Origin: Didymella arachidicola
Lineage: Eukaryota > Ascomycota > Dothideomycetes > Pleosporales > Didymellaceae
Assembly (NCBI GenBank): GCA_016630955.3
Contig: CM050000.1
Coordinates: 620,001-684,000 of the forward strand
Direction: 5' to 3'
DNA length: 64,000 nucleotides
In this document: positions 34,887-45,224 of the stretch, piece after piece
Position numbering within the stretch: position 1 is the stretch's first letter
Layout of the letters: every line of letters begins with the position of its first letter
Translations under genes and position numbers: made by a program
The notes under the pieces: generated by a model
Told to the model about the DNA's origin: nothing
Seen by the model: the letters and a program-made list of their open reading frames with translations, nothing else
The model's database searches: none

Positions 34887-35588
34887 GTCGATGGTGGTAG
34901 AAGTTGATCGCTGCGAGAGCCTCTTGAATCGTGTGAGCGGTAGGACGAGTAGTCGTGGGGTATGGCTGGAGATTCGACATGGTGGGACTCAGTTGTTGCC
35001 TTATAGCAATTAGGGTTGTTCCTTCGCCGAGAATCTGGAGGCCGTATAGCGTATGGCCTGTTCTGCCGTATTCTTTTGCGCGCTAGTGACAGGGCTAGTG
35101 AGACACGCTGGCCTATCATTGGTGGGGATGGTCGTCGTAAAGCGTATATGCAGCTCCACCTTGGCAGCCCCACCGATCCGGACTGTTTCCTACATTGATA
35201 AGGTAGTTGCTTCTCTCCACACGTCTTACGGCGTTAAGCACTGCCCCGAAGATGATGCGTTGAGGCTCAAGACTCGCGAGCTTCTCGCAAGGACCACCTG
35301 TTTCATTGCTCACGCCTGTAGTCAGATGTGTCAGGGGAAGCCGTGCGGCCCGCGCCTCTTCCACGCCTCTTCCGCTGCAAACGGGATGAGTCGTCAGCGA
35401 TCAACCGATCGTTCGCAACACCGTATCTATATGTGGTCCGTCAAGCGATAAGGGATTGAAAAAGGTCTTCAAGGTGCCGCCCTTGAACCAGATCGGACAT
35501 TCCACATCCAGCTGCTAGGAGAGTATATTGGGAAGGTTCGAGTCCAGTGGCTTGTGTCTATGACTGGTATGAAAACCCATGATCAAGG
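34887..35588. other. Intergenic region
   Basis: About 700 bp of RTA1-like promoter and downstream sequence of the Zn2Cys6 gene. Frames at 35016-35451 overlap and lack domains. A ggttcgagtcc at 35535-35545 resembles a tRNA T-loop, but no tRNA folds around it. Confidence 0.35.
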
Positions 35589-36905
35589 TCAAGTGCTAGA
35601 ATGATCAAAGGATATCGTGGTAGAGACTAAACCCCGAGTCCCCAAGCCTATGGTTCGTCGAGGCCATTCCAACCACTTCAGCAGCTCAGGTGTTGCCGCA
35701 AGTAGCTGTTCGCAAGCTGCCAGGAGCCACTGCGGCCAATTACCAACCCACCAGACAGGACGAGCCTGGGCAAGGAGCGCGGCAAAGTAGGCGGTGATAA
35801 TACAGGCGACTGGGTTATGCGCTGATACCAGGAGCATGAAATGCTCCTGCAGTTGGGCAGCCCATCCAAGGATAAGAGAGTACTCGTCGCTGCGCGCGGA
35901 GACATGTCGTAGACGTATGGATGTCTTGTGGAGTTGGTCGATCTCGGCAATACATGCCTCTCTGTCCTGCGCATTGAGCAGATGCCCAGTCACCTCGTTC
36001 AAGGCCAAGATCTCAGGGGTCGAATCGTCCTTGCCCTTCAGGTCGAGGGAGTCGGTATCGTCGCCTTCAGCCAAGTCGACGAGATGTGAGAATGCACTAG
36101 TGTCTTTAATCTGCAGCCAAAATGGCATGACCACTACCTTGATGCCGGCAAGCAGACGGAAGCAATGGTGTATTCCATCTATTGGGTCCTCAGGTCTCTC
36201 CAGCTGTGCAGAGCCGAGATTATACGTAAAGAGCATCGTCGAAGTCATGAACATGGGGATAGCACGTTTGACGTCAGGTGCCTCTAGGTGCTTCCGATAG
36301 GTGGCCAGACACCTGGAGATGTGCGAGTCGGCCTGCAAGAGCAGACCTGGCCGATCTGAGCCAGGCGTGGTGAGTGCCTTGTGCACGGCGGAAAGAGCCA
36401 GATAGCCATGGAGAAGGGGTGGGAATTGGAAGGCGATCTCCGTAGATTCGTCGCGCCAGATATTGTCTTCCTTGAAGGAGATCTGATAAGGCCGTAGAGA
36501 TGAATAGCACTTTGACGTCCAGTGGTGCATCAGTCGAAGATCCGGTAATAACAGCTCGGTGTCGCCTGGATCAGAATTGGCAGGACTACGAGCAGCCTGT
36601 TGGTCATCTACCATCGGCGAGAGATGACTGCTCCCGTTGGACTGTGGTGAAGATGCCGAATATTGATTTTGAATAACAGGCCATTCGCAATGAATGTCCA
36701 GTCTGACGCAATTGCCACATCGTGGACGAACCTCATTGCACTGAGCATAGTGTCAACATGCGAAGCAGCGCTCTCAGGCAATTGTAATTGGCCAGGATCA
36801 TTAGAGACTAACCTTAGTATGACGTGTCTTGCAGCTAAAGCAGCCTCTACGTGACTTTGTGTGGGATTTGCGCTTTGCGACGCGATTCTCTGCTTCGGTC
36901 ATCAT
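35589..36905 (-). CDS. Zn2Cys6 fungal transcription factor
   Basis: Two exons on the minus strand, 36813-36905 and 35589-36740 (72-bp intron), give 414 residues. The zinc cluster is split by the intron: exon 1 ends RRGCFSCKTRHTK and exon 2 begins CNEVRPRCGNCVRLDIHC, together a perfect C-x2-C-x6-C-x6-C-x2-C-x6-C. A Ser/Gln-rich linker and then a fungal regulator middle region follow (HHWTSKCYSSLRPYQ, FPPLLHGYLALSAVHKAL). The start has two adjacent ATGs; the first is used. It is on the small side for the class and lacks a long C-terminal domain. Nuclear regulator by family; targets unknown. No metabolic cluster adjoins it, though the RTA1-like gene is 700 bp away. Confidence 0.93.
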
Positions 36906-37360
36906 GAGTGCCCATTTGGACCTCGATACATGGTGTCCGCTGTGGAGACGTAGAAAGAATGCTTCACACTGCGGCGCTGCGAAAAGCGCTAGCGGTTAGT
37001 CAGCTGCACTAGCTAGGGTTGGACCTAGTCCCGGACGAACTCGTTTTTGTTCAGGAGTGCGATTGGTTTCTCTGCTGGGCTTCTCTCCGCTGTGGTCGAA
37101 CTTTGAACCTTTCGATTGGTACACAACCTCCAGTGTCTCGTTTCAAGAGAATGGCCAAAGGCTGCTGAGGCTTTATTAGCGCCAGTACCTGGGGATGAAC
37201 GCTATCCGCCCTCCTTCTTGCCTCATTGCACATCAGCACGTCCACTCCACCATCAGGACTGAAGTGCGCATCGATCTTTGCCGCGGAATCATGAAACTGT
37301 AACATTGCATGTCGATGTCGCTGTCACTCGCTTTAAAGGCCATGACCTCGATGATCTCTC
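36906..37360. other. Intergenic region with a weak ORF
   Basis: A minus-strand frame at 37051-37305 (84 residues, MLQFHDSAAKIDAHF) has even composition but no family; it could be a small gene or chance. Confidence 0.3.
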
Positions 37361-37691
37361 TCAGTTCCAACTTCTCAGATCATGGTTTGCGTCCGCATTT
37401 CGCCATCCGACATTTTCTCGACTCATCTGCTCCAACGCACTCACTTTCTTTGGCTTGCTGGTCGTCTGTGGCGCGTCTCCGGTTCCAGATGGAGATGGCA
37501 TTCTCTGCTGGTTCGCGAACCGCTTGTCCAGAGCAGCCTGCTGCTTCGCCCGCATTTGCTTGATGTCACAACAATGTCCAATGATCTCTGGAACACATTT
37601 CACCTACCTCTGCTTGAGTTTCTGCTCGCTCCTCTGAACTCGTGTATGGCTCTGGTGAGATCGCGCGCGGTCGAGACTGATTGGCACCCAT
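37361..37691 (-). CDS. Small protein with possible N-myristoylation signal
   Basis: Two exons on the minus strand, 37608-37691 and 37361-37558 (49-bp intron, gtaggt...aag), give 93 residues starting MGANQSRPRAISPEPYTSSE. Gly2 with Ser6 fits the N-myristoylation consensus. Residues 29-45 form a short charged helix (QMRAKQQAALDKRFANQQ). The C-terminus ends ENVGWRNADANHDLRSWN. A later acceptor (gaagcag) would remove six residues. I know no family for it; a membrane-associated small protein is a guess from the N-terminus only. Confidence 0.55.
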
Positions 37692-38118
37692 GATGATCGG
37701 GTAATTGCAAAAGAACGAGCAGAAAGCATCAAAGACAGGGATGGAAACACTTGATTTCAACGTGGCTTCTCGATGGGGTGGATTTGCTTCGAAGCCCTTG
37801 TTCTCATCTACGAAGGCTGAGGAGTTTATCAATTTACCATCTCAAGGCCACCAACATGGTCAAAGCACCAGGCACCAGCGCTAATCCGGGGCGCAGCCGA
37901 GCAAAACAACTTACATCTACAGACAACAAACAAAACACTCTGAACAGAGAAGCCTTTCGATCCTGTACCCATGACGTTGTTTACAATCGTGTAGACGTCC
38001 TCTCAGATCCGAGCTGCATCGACCACCAAGCAAGGTGGGCGGGATACGGCTTACGTGTACTTTGGCCCCTGAGGCCTCGCCCAGGCTCACTCCCTTCAGG
38101 ATAACCTCTGACCTGAAT
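37692..38118. other. Intergenic region
   Basis: About 430 bp upstream of the kinase remnant. Nothing recognised. Confidence 0.35.
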
Positions 38119-39776
38119 ATGCTCCTTTCAAAAACTGTACCGGCATATTCTTACTCCAAGTGTTATCAACACACAAGCTTCACCACTATCCGAGCTTTCC
38201 ATCCGAAAAATTCCAGTGTCAGATATCCTGCCTTCGTGCGACCTCACGACGCGTGATCAACATTAAATCACAATTTTCGACCACGTCACTCAAATCATCC
38301 CCAAAAATATCAGTCGAGTATCGTTGGATTGATGGGGTGGAGCACCTGGGATTGTATGAGCCTGGGGGCTATCACCATCTCATGATTGATGATTTACTGC
38401 ACAACCGCTATCGGATAGTGGATAAATTGGGGTATGGTGGCTATTCTACCATTTGACTTGCTCGAGATGAGACAGCAAAACGCTATGTTTCAGTCAAGAT
38501 TGGTATATCGAGCCTGTCGCTGCCTCGACGGGAAATCGAAGTCTTGCGCGCACTACATAGCTCGAGGTCAAATCCATCCGCTCCCGCAGGTTCTATCCGA
38601 GTACACGCACGGCGCTGCCGAGTGTTCTTGATGCATTCGATGTTCGCGGACCTAACGGAACCCACACATGCTACACGCTGACTCTCGCCCAAGGAAGCCT
38701 TAAGGAAGCCTTAAGGAAGCCTTAAGGAAGCCTCATTCAGTCGTCTCTTTCCAATCCAAGTCGCGCGCGCTTTAGCCGCAAAATTAGTGACTGCGGTAGC
38801 TTTTGTGCACTCACGCGGGTTTGTTCATGAAGGTCTGTCTTTCTCCATTTCCAACTGATTAATCTATGCAAAGCTAGTAGTGAGTCCAGATCTGCATCTT
38901 CGAAACGTGTTAGTCAGGCTTCCATTCGCATTGGAAGAACTCTCGGTCGAGGAATTTCGAAATTTTTTTTTGAGCCTGAAATGGTACCCATTGCTCGGGT
39001 TGACGAGAAGCCTCTCACTCCCAATGTACCGGCCCAAGCTGTAGTACCTCTTTATCTTGGTAAAAAGGCCCGAGATTTTACCTTAGACGACGCACACGGC
39101 CTAATTCTCAGCGATTTCCGTGAGGCATTCTCCCCAGCTACGGAGCAACTTCTGGGCAGAGACTGCAATACTCCTCTAGTCAAGCGGGCGCCGGAGGCTC
39201 TTTTCGAACCTGATGAACCTTTATCGTATCCATCAGACATATGGAGTCTCGGAACTGCTATCTGGGAAATATTAGGAATGAAGTTTCTCTTCAGCGAGTC
39301 AGAAGGACAGGACGAGATTGTGGCCGAACAAATCGATGTCTTGTGTTACCATAATTTCTCCAAGGGCTAGAGAGATCAATGGGAACGGCCTGTAAAAGAA
39401 GAAGATTGCGAGAATGGCGTGATACCTCGACAGCCAACTGGCGATCGGGAAACATGGCCTTGTCTCGAAGACGCCTTTGAAGGATTTGTGCAGAAGTATA
39501 GAAGGAAGCAAGAGGCAGTGGAACTTTTGAGGAAAAAGAGACGCTGGCCATCCTTGATTTGATGCGTAGTATGCTCAAGTTCCGACCGGGGGAGCGTCTG
39601 ACTATAGACGAAGTACTCAAATCTGAGTGGATGGTTGATTGGGCGTTGCCTCAGTTGGAGCAAGATTCTTACGCCAATCCATCGTCCAAAGGAACAGGTA
39701 AGTCCTGGCGTACCTCACGGGCGAGAGGGTTGACGGGCGAACGAATCCTTGTCATGCGTGACAAGGTTATGTGCTA
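38119..39776 (+). pseudogene. SRPK-like serine/threonine kinase, broken
   Basis: Kinase sequence is spread over several frames. N-lobe: EPGGYHHLMIDDLLHNRYRI, then VDKLGYGGYSTI with a TGA (38454-38456) where the family has Trp, then LARDETAKRYVSVKI. GPNGTHTCYTLTLAQGSLKEA (about 38648-38708 in another frame) leads into an 11-bp repeat that brings a TAA. FVHSRGFVHE and, after a possible intron, DLHLRNVLVRLPFAL give the catalytic loop. ILSDFREAFSPA has Arg where the DFG Gly is expected. APEALFEPDEPLSYPSDIWS and a C-lobe end (MLKFRPGERLTIDEVLKSEW) finish it. The layout is that of fungal SRPK-family kinases, many of which are multicopy. At least two stops and several frameshifts make it inactive; several changes are G-to-A or C-to-T type. 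Confidence 0.85.
38691..38734. repeat. 11-bp tandem repeat (four copies) in the kinase remnant
   Basis: Unit aaggaagcctt at 38691, 38702, 38713 and 38724 (last copy one mismatch). Three extra units add 33 bp in frame but create a TAA by reading the unit in its third phase. Confidence 0.9.
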
Positions 39777-39868
39777 AATTCAATACCTGGCTATTCAGGC
39801 CAGGTAAATATACTGAAATGAACACCATCACAGACAGTGGATCAGACGGGAGAACTAATTTGAAAGTC

Positions 39869-40060
39869 CTATGCTCGTACGTAGTAGTCGCCACAACTAT
39901 AACGTTCAGGTAGCCTCTCGAAGTCAAGGCCTTCCACCCGCAGAGCCCATGATGCAAACCGGTGGGATACACATCTGTCCCCCTCAGACTGCATCAGACG
40001 TTTGTTGAGCTCATCATCTATGCCCTGGAAAGCGGTCTCGAACACGTTGGGGGTGCTCAT
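39869..40060 (-). CDS. Possible small protein
   Basis: 63 residues from the ATG at 40060 (MSTPNVFETAFQGIDDELNK). Composition and spacing look natural, with a Tyr/Cys-containing end (RLPERYSCGDYYVRA). No family recognised; could be a gene fragment. It is divergent from the glycine-zipper gene and convergent with the kinase remnant. Confidence 0.35.
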   Translation of the reverse strand: MSTPNVFETAFQGIDDELNKRLMQSEGDRCVSHRFASWALRVEGLDFERLPERYSCGDYYVRA

Positions 40061-40685
40061 CGTGAGTATCTGCTCGGCCGAACAGCGCGCCGACCAAGCC
40101 CCTGATCTTCATCGGTATCCATCCAGCAAGGCCACATACATTTAATAAATTATCGGAGCCAGGCTGTTTGTGTGAGTGGCACCATCACAGCGCATGTCCG
40201 GTAGGAGTGTCGCGCAGGCTGCATCGTTCGTAGTCGAGTGGACCGTGAGTAGTCACCAGCGACTTAGCCCCATGACGTCGCCACGAGAGACCCGCAGTTC
40301 ATGTCTTCAACCACATTGGATTCGTGCATGAGACTGCGCCCACTATCTCATATGGCGATGTGATACTCCCACCCAAACTGCTGAGCCAATCGCAACCGCT
40401 CCTCGGCAGCACCGCCACAACTTCAGCCCCTCAGTCGCTCTCTCCCTGATGACCCGATTGCGCTCAGCTCAGCCGCAATGGTACCCATGTCAGCGCTTCC
40501 CAGGATGGCCGCACCTTCACTGCCCGGAGTGGGCGTGTCGTATTTAAAGGCGCGTGTGATCCTTCAAACGCCGAACCAACCATCCGCGTGTCCTTGCCGC
40601 CCCTCCCCCGCTACAGACATAAGCAGCTGAGCTCCCTCCTTGCCTGGGAACACCTTCAACCTATCCATACCACCACACAACCGCA
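40061..40685. promoter_or_regulatory. Promoter region of glycine-zipper gene
   Basis: About 625 bp. A TATA-like tatttaaag is at 40541-40549, about 140 bp before the ATG, and a C-rich leader follows. Confidence 0.45.
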
Positions 40686-41637
40686 ATGTCCAACAACGAT
40701 TTCTACGGTGGCCAAGGCCACGGCTACGATGGCGCACACCAGCAACAGCAGGGTTATGGCGGCTACAACCAACAACAGCAATACCCTTCGGCGCCGGCTT
40801 ACGGACAGCCTCAACACGACCAGTACGGTCAAGGCCACAACCCCTACCCTCAGCAACAGGTGAGTGTAAATGCACACGAAATGCGCTTCAGCTACCACAC
40901 CATGTGCAGCTGCTAACAAGCGTTTAGAGCCAGTATCCGCCTCCGACACAGGACCATTATGGCCAAGGTCCCCAGCAGCACGGCTACGGCGCTCCTCAAA
41001 GCCAGTACAATCAGGGCCACGATGCCAACCGCAGCCACTCCCCCTATCCGCCACCGGCGCAGCACCAACAGTACCACGATCCCAGCCAGCAGTACGGTCA
41101 GCAGCAGTACGGTCAGCAGCAGCACGGTCAGCAGCAGCATGGTTACGGCGACCAGCAACACCAACAAGGCTACGGTCAGCAACCGGGTCAATACGGTCAG
41201 CCGGGCGCGCCAGGCGGTCCTGCAGACGGCGAGCGCGGTCTGGGTTCTACACTCATTGGAGGTGCTGGCGGTGCCCTTCTCGGCAACAAGATCGGTGGCG
41301 GAGCGCTGGGCACCATCGGTGGACTGATTGCAGGTGCAGTCGGCGCGAACATGCTCAGCGACCAGTGAGTCTCTCGAGTGCATCTAGTCCTACGAAATCC
41401 AACGCTGACAACCCCTCTAGCAAGGACGAGAAGAAGAAGCATAAGAAGCACAAGAAGCACAGCAGTCAGGGCTCTCATCACGGCTCATTTCACCACGGAT
41501 CGTCATACGCTGGATCTTCAGCCGGTGTGGGCGGTCTGTACGCAGGCAGTTCGCATGGCCACGGCCACAAGAAGCACAAGCACAGGAGCCGCAGCCGTGG
41601 AGGTAGCAGCTCTTCGTCATCTAGTGACTCTGACTGA
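40686..41637 (+). CDS. Q/Y-rich glycine-zipper protein
   Basis: Three exons, 40686-40859, 40928-41364 and 41421-41637, give 275 residues. The N-terminal ~175 residues are extremely rich in Gln, Tyr, Gly and Pro (repeats of YGQQQ/HGQQQ), prion-like in composition. A glycine-zipper segment follows at about 180-200 (TLIGGAGGALLGNKIGGGAL and IGGLIAGAVGANM). The tail has DEKKKHKKHKKHSS, a His/Gly/Ser stretch and a polyserine-Asp end. This Q/Y-rich plus glycine-zipper plus basic tail layout is widespread in filamentous ascomycetes without a firm function; the zipper could insert in or span a membrane. Tandem CAGCAGTACGGT-type units at about 41100-41140 could vary in length between strains. Confidence 0.85.
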
Positions 41638-42012
41638 GCATTTTTTAAGCTGGTCAGACGGTGATGCCACAACTCTTACACGGGATGAAGTACTCAACTC
41701 TTTGCATAATGATATCCTTCCACTTCTAGTGTTGAAATGTTATATTTATCGATTGCAAGCATCAAGACTTAACCTTCTGTAAGCGTTGCTTCACACGAAG
41801 CGTGCGTCCTGTTTGGAGCCGCATAACTTCCGACAGCTTTTGAAAAGGGCGGCTGATGTGGGTTGCCTTGTAGGGCTGAGTTTCACGGCCCACTTGAATG
41901 CGAGCCTAGTGTCGGCGCTAAGTGCAACATTCTCCACCGAGTCAGTTGGGCATCTTCGAACAAAATTCGAGAAAACCCCGCAACAATACTTCACAATCGA
42001 TAAGCGGCCAGG
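41638..42012. other. Intergenic region
   Basis: About 375 bp between same-strand genes; nothing recognised. Confidence 0.4.
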
Positions 42013-44799
42013 ATGGGAGACATTCTGTTGCAGTTCTTCCGTACGACGTTACCGGACGAGCTTGCCACCGTCCTCCAGGATGTGCTCAAGGCGACAGAGA
42101 CCGCAGACCTTCTCACGCTTAGTCAGCTACCGGAGGTTCAGATCTTACTAGGACATCAAGATGATGATGCCACGAAGGGAATTAAAAGAGAGAGCTTCAC
42201 TCTTTGGAGCGACTACATCTTCCACCGACTAGGACTTCTATTTCCATTCAGAACAGAAGAAGAGGGAACACCAATCAAGGAAACACTACAATATCGAGTG
42301 CATCTGCTGTGGGCGGTTGCCGTCGCCTCGCTAAATGCATTCGTACAGTCCACCGTTACTGGGCCGCCGCTCTCATATAAGCCTGCCGATGTTCTGTTCA
42401 CCAAGGATGTATCTGGCGATACGACCGCCGTTCGCAAAATCAGACAAGATCTGATCGCGTCTCTGAGCCTCGATGGTATTGCGGCGTACAAACTGACACC
42501 AAACATCGAGCTTTTGTGTCTCGCAGACACTATCTTGATCAATCCAGTTTTCCAAAAGTTCATCCCGCTATCAATTTGGGCGCGATTGAGAGTGAGCTTT
42601 ACCTATCAGAGGCTGCTCAGTGAGCCCGCACCGAGCTTGCAGACTACCATCTATGACGATCTCAAGGACATCGAGAAGCTTGTTAAGGATGTTGGAAATG
42701 ATAACAGGATTCCGGATCTCCACTCGAACTTCCTCCTCGAGCGGGCAGCGATACACACACACCACGGTCTTGACAAGCAGGCAAAGGCTGATCTGGACCA
42801 AGCAATTGCGGAACGAAAGTTCGAATTTGCCCTGACCGGTTTGATGGGAAAGAGGACAAAATTTCAGCAGAAAGACACGAGCCAGCTACTTGTCTTGGCT
42901 AAGAGCGCAGGTACAGAATCGAAGGCTGCTACCATGGAGGCATCAGGGCCAAAGGCTCTTGAGCTCAACGATGACACGCTTCACGAGACGATCCAGTTCA
43001 CAGAGAAGGTGGCGTCAATGGACATTAAAGACGAGTCGAAGCTGCCGCCTAGTCTTGCTGAGCTAGACCCTGCGGACCAGCCGCTACTGGAGCCTTTAGA
43101 TTCGGTCATCTTGCTCTCGCTGGCCGAGAGCATCAAGAATACCAACCCAGCAGATGGAATCACCCGAGAACAAACGATTCCCTATGCCGAGCGCGTGCTT
43201 GAGGGTGGCAGCTCGAACTGGCAGGTCTACACACATGCGCTGCTTGTCCGAAGCAGAATCGAAGGATACAAGACCAGGACGATGGAGCGCGGTCTTCTGC
43301 AACTCCAGGCGCTTGTGGACCAAGTGATTGCTGAGACCTCTGGTGAAGCAACATCGGATGCGGAGACTGGCGAGAAGGTGACCGCTTTTCTGCCTGGAGC
43401 CAAAGAAGGCGATTCTGCGCCTGTTGAGGACCGCCTGCGTTACATCTACGCGCTGTGTTCGCCTTCGAGATGGGAGCTTGAGGCTGAGCTCGCCGCGAGA
43501 TGGGTCCACATCGGTGGTCTCAGATCCGCGCTTGACATCTACGAGCGATTAGAGATGTGGGCCGAAGCAGCGCTTTGCTACGCAGCAACTGATAAGGAAG
43601 GGCATGCTCGCAGAATGATCCGAAGACAGTTGTTCCACGCAACCTCTGGTGAAGATGCAACAGCCGAACTTGACTCAGAAACATGGGAAGGCGCACCTCG
43701 TGACCCACCACCAGCCGAGGCACCACGGTACTACTGCATTCTTGGTGATCTTGACAGCGACCTGGCTATGTACGAAAAGGCATGGGAAGTTTCAGGCAAG
43801 CGCTACGCTCGTGCTCAACGCTCTCTTGGTCAGCGCTACATCGTCCAGCGCGACTACGAGAAGGCAGCGGAAGCATACCAACTCGCCATCAAGTGCAACG
43901 CACTCAACCACCCTGCATGGTTCGCTCTCGGCTGTGCGTACCTCGAACTTCAACAATTCAAGAATGCCGTCGAGGCTTTCAGCCGCTGTGTACAACTCGA
44001 CGAGCAAGACGCAGAAGCATGGTCTAACCTCGCCGCATCGCTTCTGCACTTGCGGCCCAAACAGCGAACACCCGAAGAGGAGGCCATCGAAGGCAAGGTC
44101 ACATCGCACCCGCGCACAGATGCGCTCAAAGCTTTCAAGCGCGCCGCAACACTCAAGCACGACAACTACCGCATCTGGTCCAACGTGCTCATGGTTGCTG
44201 CATCAACAACCCCGCCCAGCTACTCCGACATTATCTCCGCGCAGCGCCGCATCTGCGAGATCCGCGGCGAAACGGATGGCGAGAAGTGCGTCGACGACGA
44301 GATCCTCGACTTGCTCATCAAGCACCTGGTACAAACGAAGCCGGACACGGGTCTCGACTTCAGCGCCCCCGGACTGCCGCGCTTGGTCAATGAGTTGGTT
44401 GAGAAGCACGTCAAGCCGCTCATCACATTCAGTCCGAAGCTTTGGGCTGTCCTTGCGACGCTTTACATGCACAGCAGGCGTCCTAGCTCGGCGCTTGAAG
44501 CCCACGAGAAGGCGTGGCGCGCCGTGACATCGCAGCCCAAGTGGGAAGATCAAGATGAGAAGGTATGGAACGCTGTTGCGCAGCAGACTGTAGATCTCGT
44601 CGATGCGTATGAGACGCTCGGACCGAGAGAGCGGACGGAGGGTCTGGCTGCTTGCAGTGGAGAGTTAGTGGCTAAGGACTGGAAGTTCAAGGCGAGGAGT
44701 GCGATCAGAAGTGTGATGGGCAAGGGCAAGGATGCTTGGGAGGATAGCAAGGGGTGGGAGATGTTGACGGAGAGGATGGAGGCGTTGAAGAGTGCGTAG
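42013..44799 (+). CDS. EMW1: EMW1/TTC27-type TPR protein
   Basis: Intronless, 928 residues. Start MGDILLQFFRTTLPDELATV. The family N-terminal region fills about residues 1-480 (LWSDYIFHRLGLLFPFR, EWQVYTHALLVRSRIEGYK-like block), followed by LRYIYALCSPSRWELEAELA and a run of tetratricopeptide repeats at about 565-690 (YCILGDLDSDLAMYEKAWEV, AAEAYQLAIKCNALNHPAWF, NAVEAFSRCVQLDEQDAEAW). The homologues are human TTC27 and yeast Emw1, an essential protein needed for cell-wall integrity, cytosolic. Length is close to the family (about 850-930). The start is the first ATG of an open frame. Antisense open frames across it are shadows. Confidence 0.93.
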   Translation: MGDILLQFFRTTLPDELATVLQDVLKATETADLLTLSQLPEVQILLGHQDDDATKGIKRESFTLWSDYIFHRLGLLFPFRTEEEGTPIKETLQYRVHLLWAVAVASLNAFVQSTVTGPPLSYKPADVLFTKDVSGDTTAVRKIRQDLIASLSLDGIAAYKLTPNIELLCLADTILINPVFQKFIPLSIWARLRVSFTYQRLLSEPAPSLQTTIYDDLKDIEKLVKDVGNDNRIPDLHSNFLLERAAIHTHHGLDKQAKADLDQAIAERKFEFALTGLMGKRTKFQQKDTSQLLVLAKSAGTESKAATMEASGPKALELNDDTLHETIQFTEKVASMDIKDESKLPPSLAELDPADQPLLEPLDSVILLSLAESIKNTNPADGITREQTIPYAERVLEGGSSNWQVYTHALLVRSRIEGYKTRTMERGLLQLQALVDQVIAETSGEATSDAETGEKVTAFLPGAKEGDSAPVEDRLRYIYALCSPSRWELEAELAARWVHIGGLRSALDIYERLEMWAEAALCYAATDKEGHARRMIRRQLFHATSGEDATAELDSETWEGAPRDPPPAEAPRYYCILGDLDSDLAMYEKAWEVSGKRYARAQRSLGQRYIVQRDYEKAAEAYQLAIKCNALNHPAWFALGCAYLELQQFKNAVEAFSRCVQLDEQDAEAWSNLAASLLHLRPKQRTPEEEAIEGKVTSHPRTDALKAFKRAATLKHDNYRIWSNVLMVAASTTPPSYSDIISAQRRICEIRGETDGEKCVDDEILDLLIKHLVQTKPDTGLDFSAPGLPRLVNELVEKHVKPLITFSPKLWAVLATLYMHSRRPSSALEAHEKAWRAVTSQPKWEDQDEKVWNAVAQQTVDLVDAYETLGPRERTEGLAACSGELVAKDWKFKARSAIRSVMGKGKDAWEDSKGWEMLTERMEALKSA

Positions 44800-45224
44800 A
44801 TACCACAAAGGCTTGAGTGTTGGAATGGAACGTTCGTTGAGAAGACCTCAACATTCATCTTGTTGTACACACCGCTTGATGTACGTGGTTGTGGAGGGTT
44901 TTCCGGCAGTCTGCAATGTCAGTAGCCCGGCTGCGTTCGTAAGGGGGACTCGCAGCGGTCACACCATGATGCAAATCTTCTAGCAGGGTGCGTCCTGCCA
45001 CGAATATCGACCAGAACGCGTGACTGCAGCGCTCTAATCCTGTTCTGGCTTGTCGGCACCCTTCCACAAGACGGTAGGGACCAACCGCGGCACAAAAGAC
45101 CAGCATCAGGGATGTCGACAAGTCAGGTCCAAAAGGGAAGGGAAATGATCCACCAGCCAGCAGGCCTCCACAACAGCGCAACAGCGCGTCAACGCATTCG
45201 AAAGGAAAGAATGAAGATGAGAGA
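44800..45224. other. Intergenic, convergent 3' ends
   Basis: About 425 bp. Frames here overlap the neighbours' ends in antisense. Nothing recognised. Confidence 0.4.

Noticed and set aside
35530..35550. ggttcgagtcc, tRNA T-loop-like
   Set aside because: No D arm, anticodon arm or acceptor stem could be folded around it.
43649..44527. 292-codon frame inside EMW1
   Set aside because: Same strand, other frame of a strong 928-residue TPR gene; Ser/Arg-rich low complexity.
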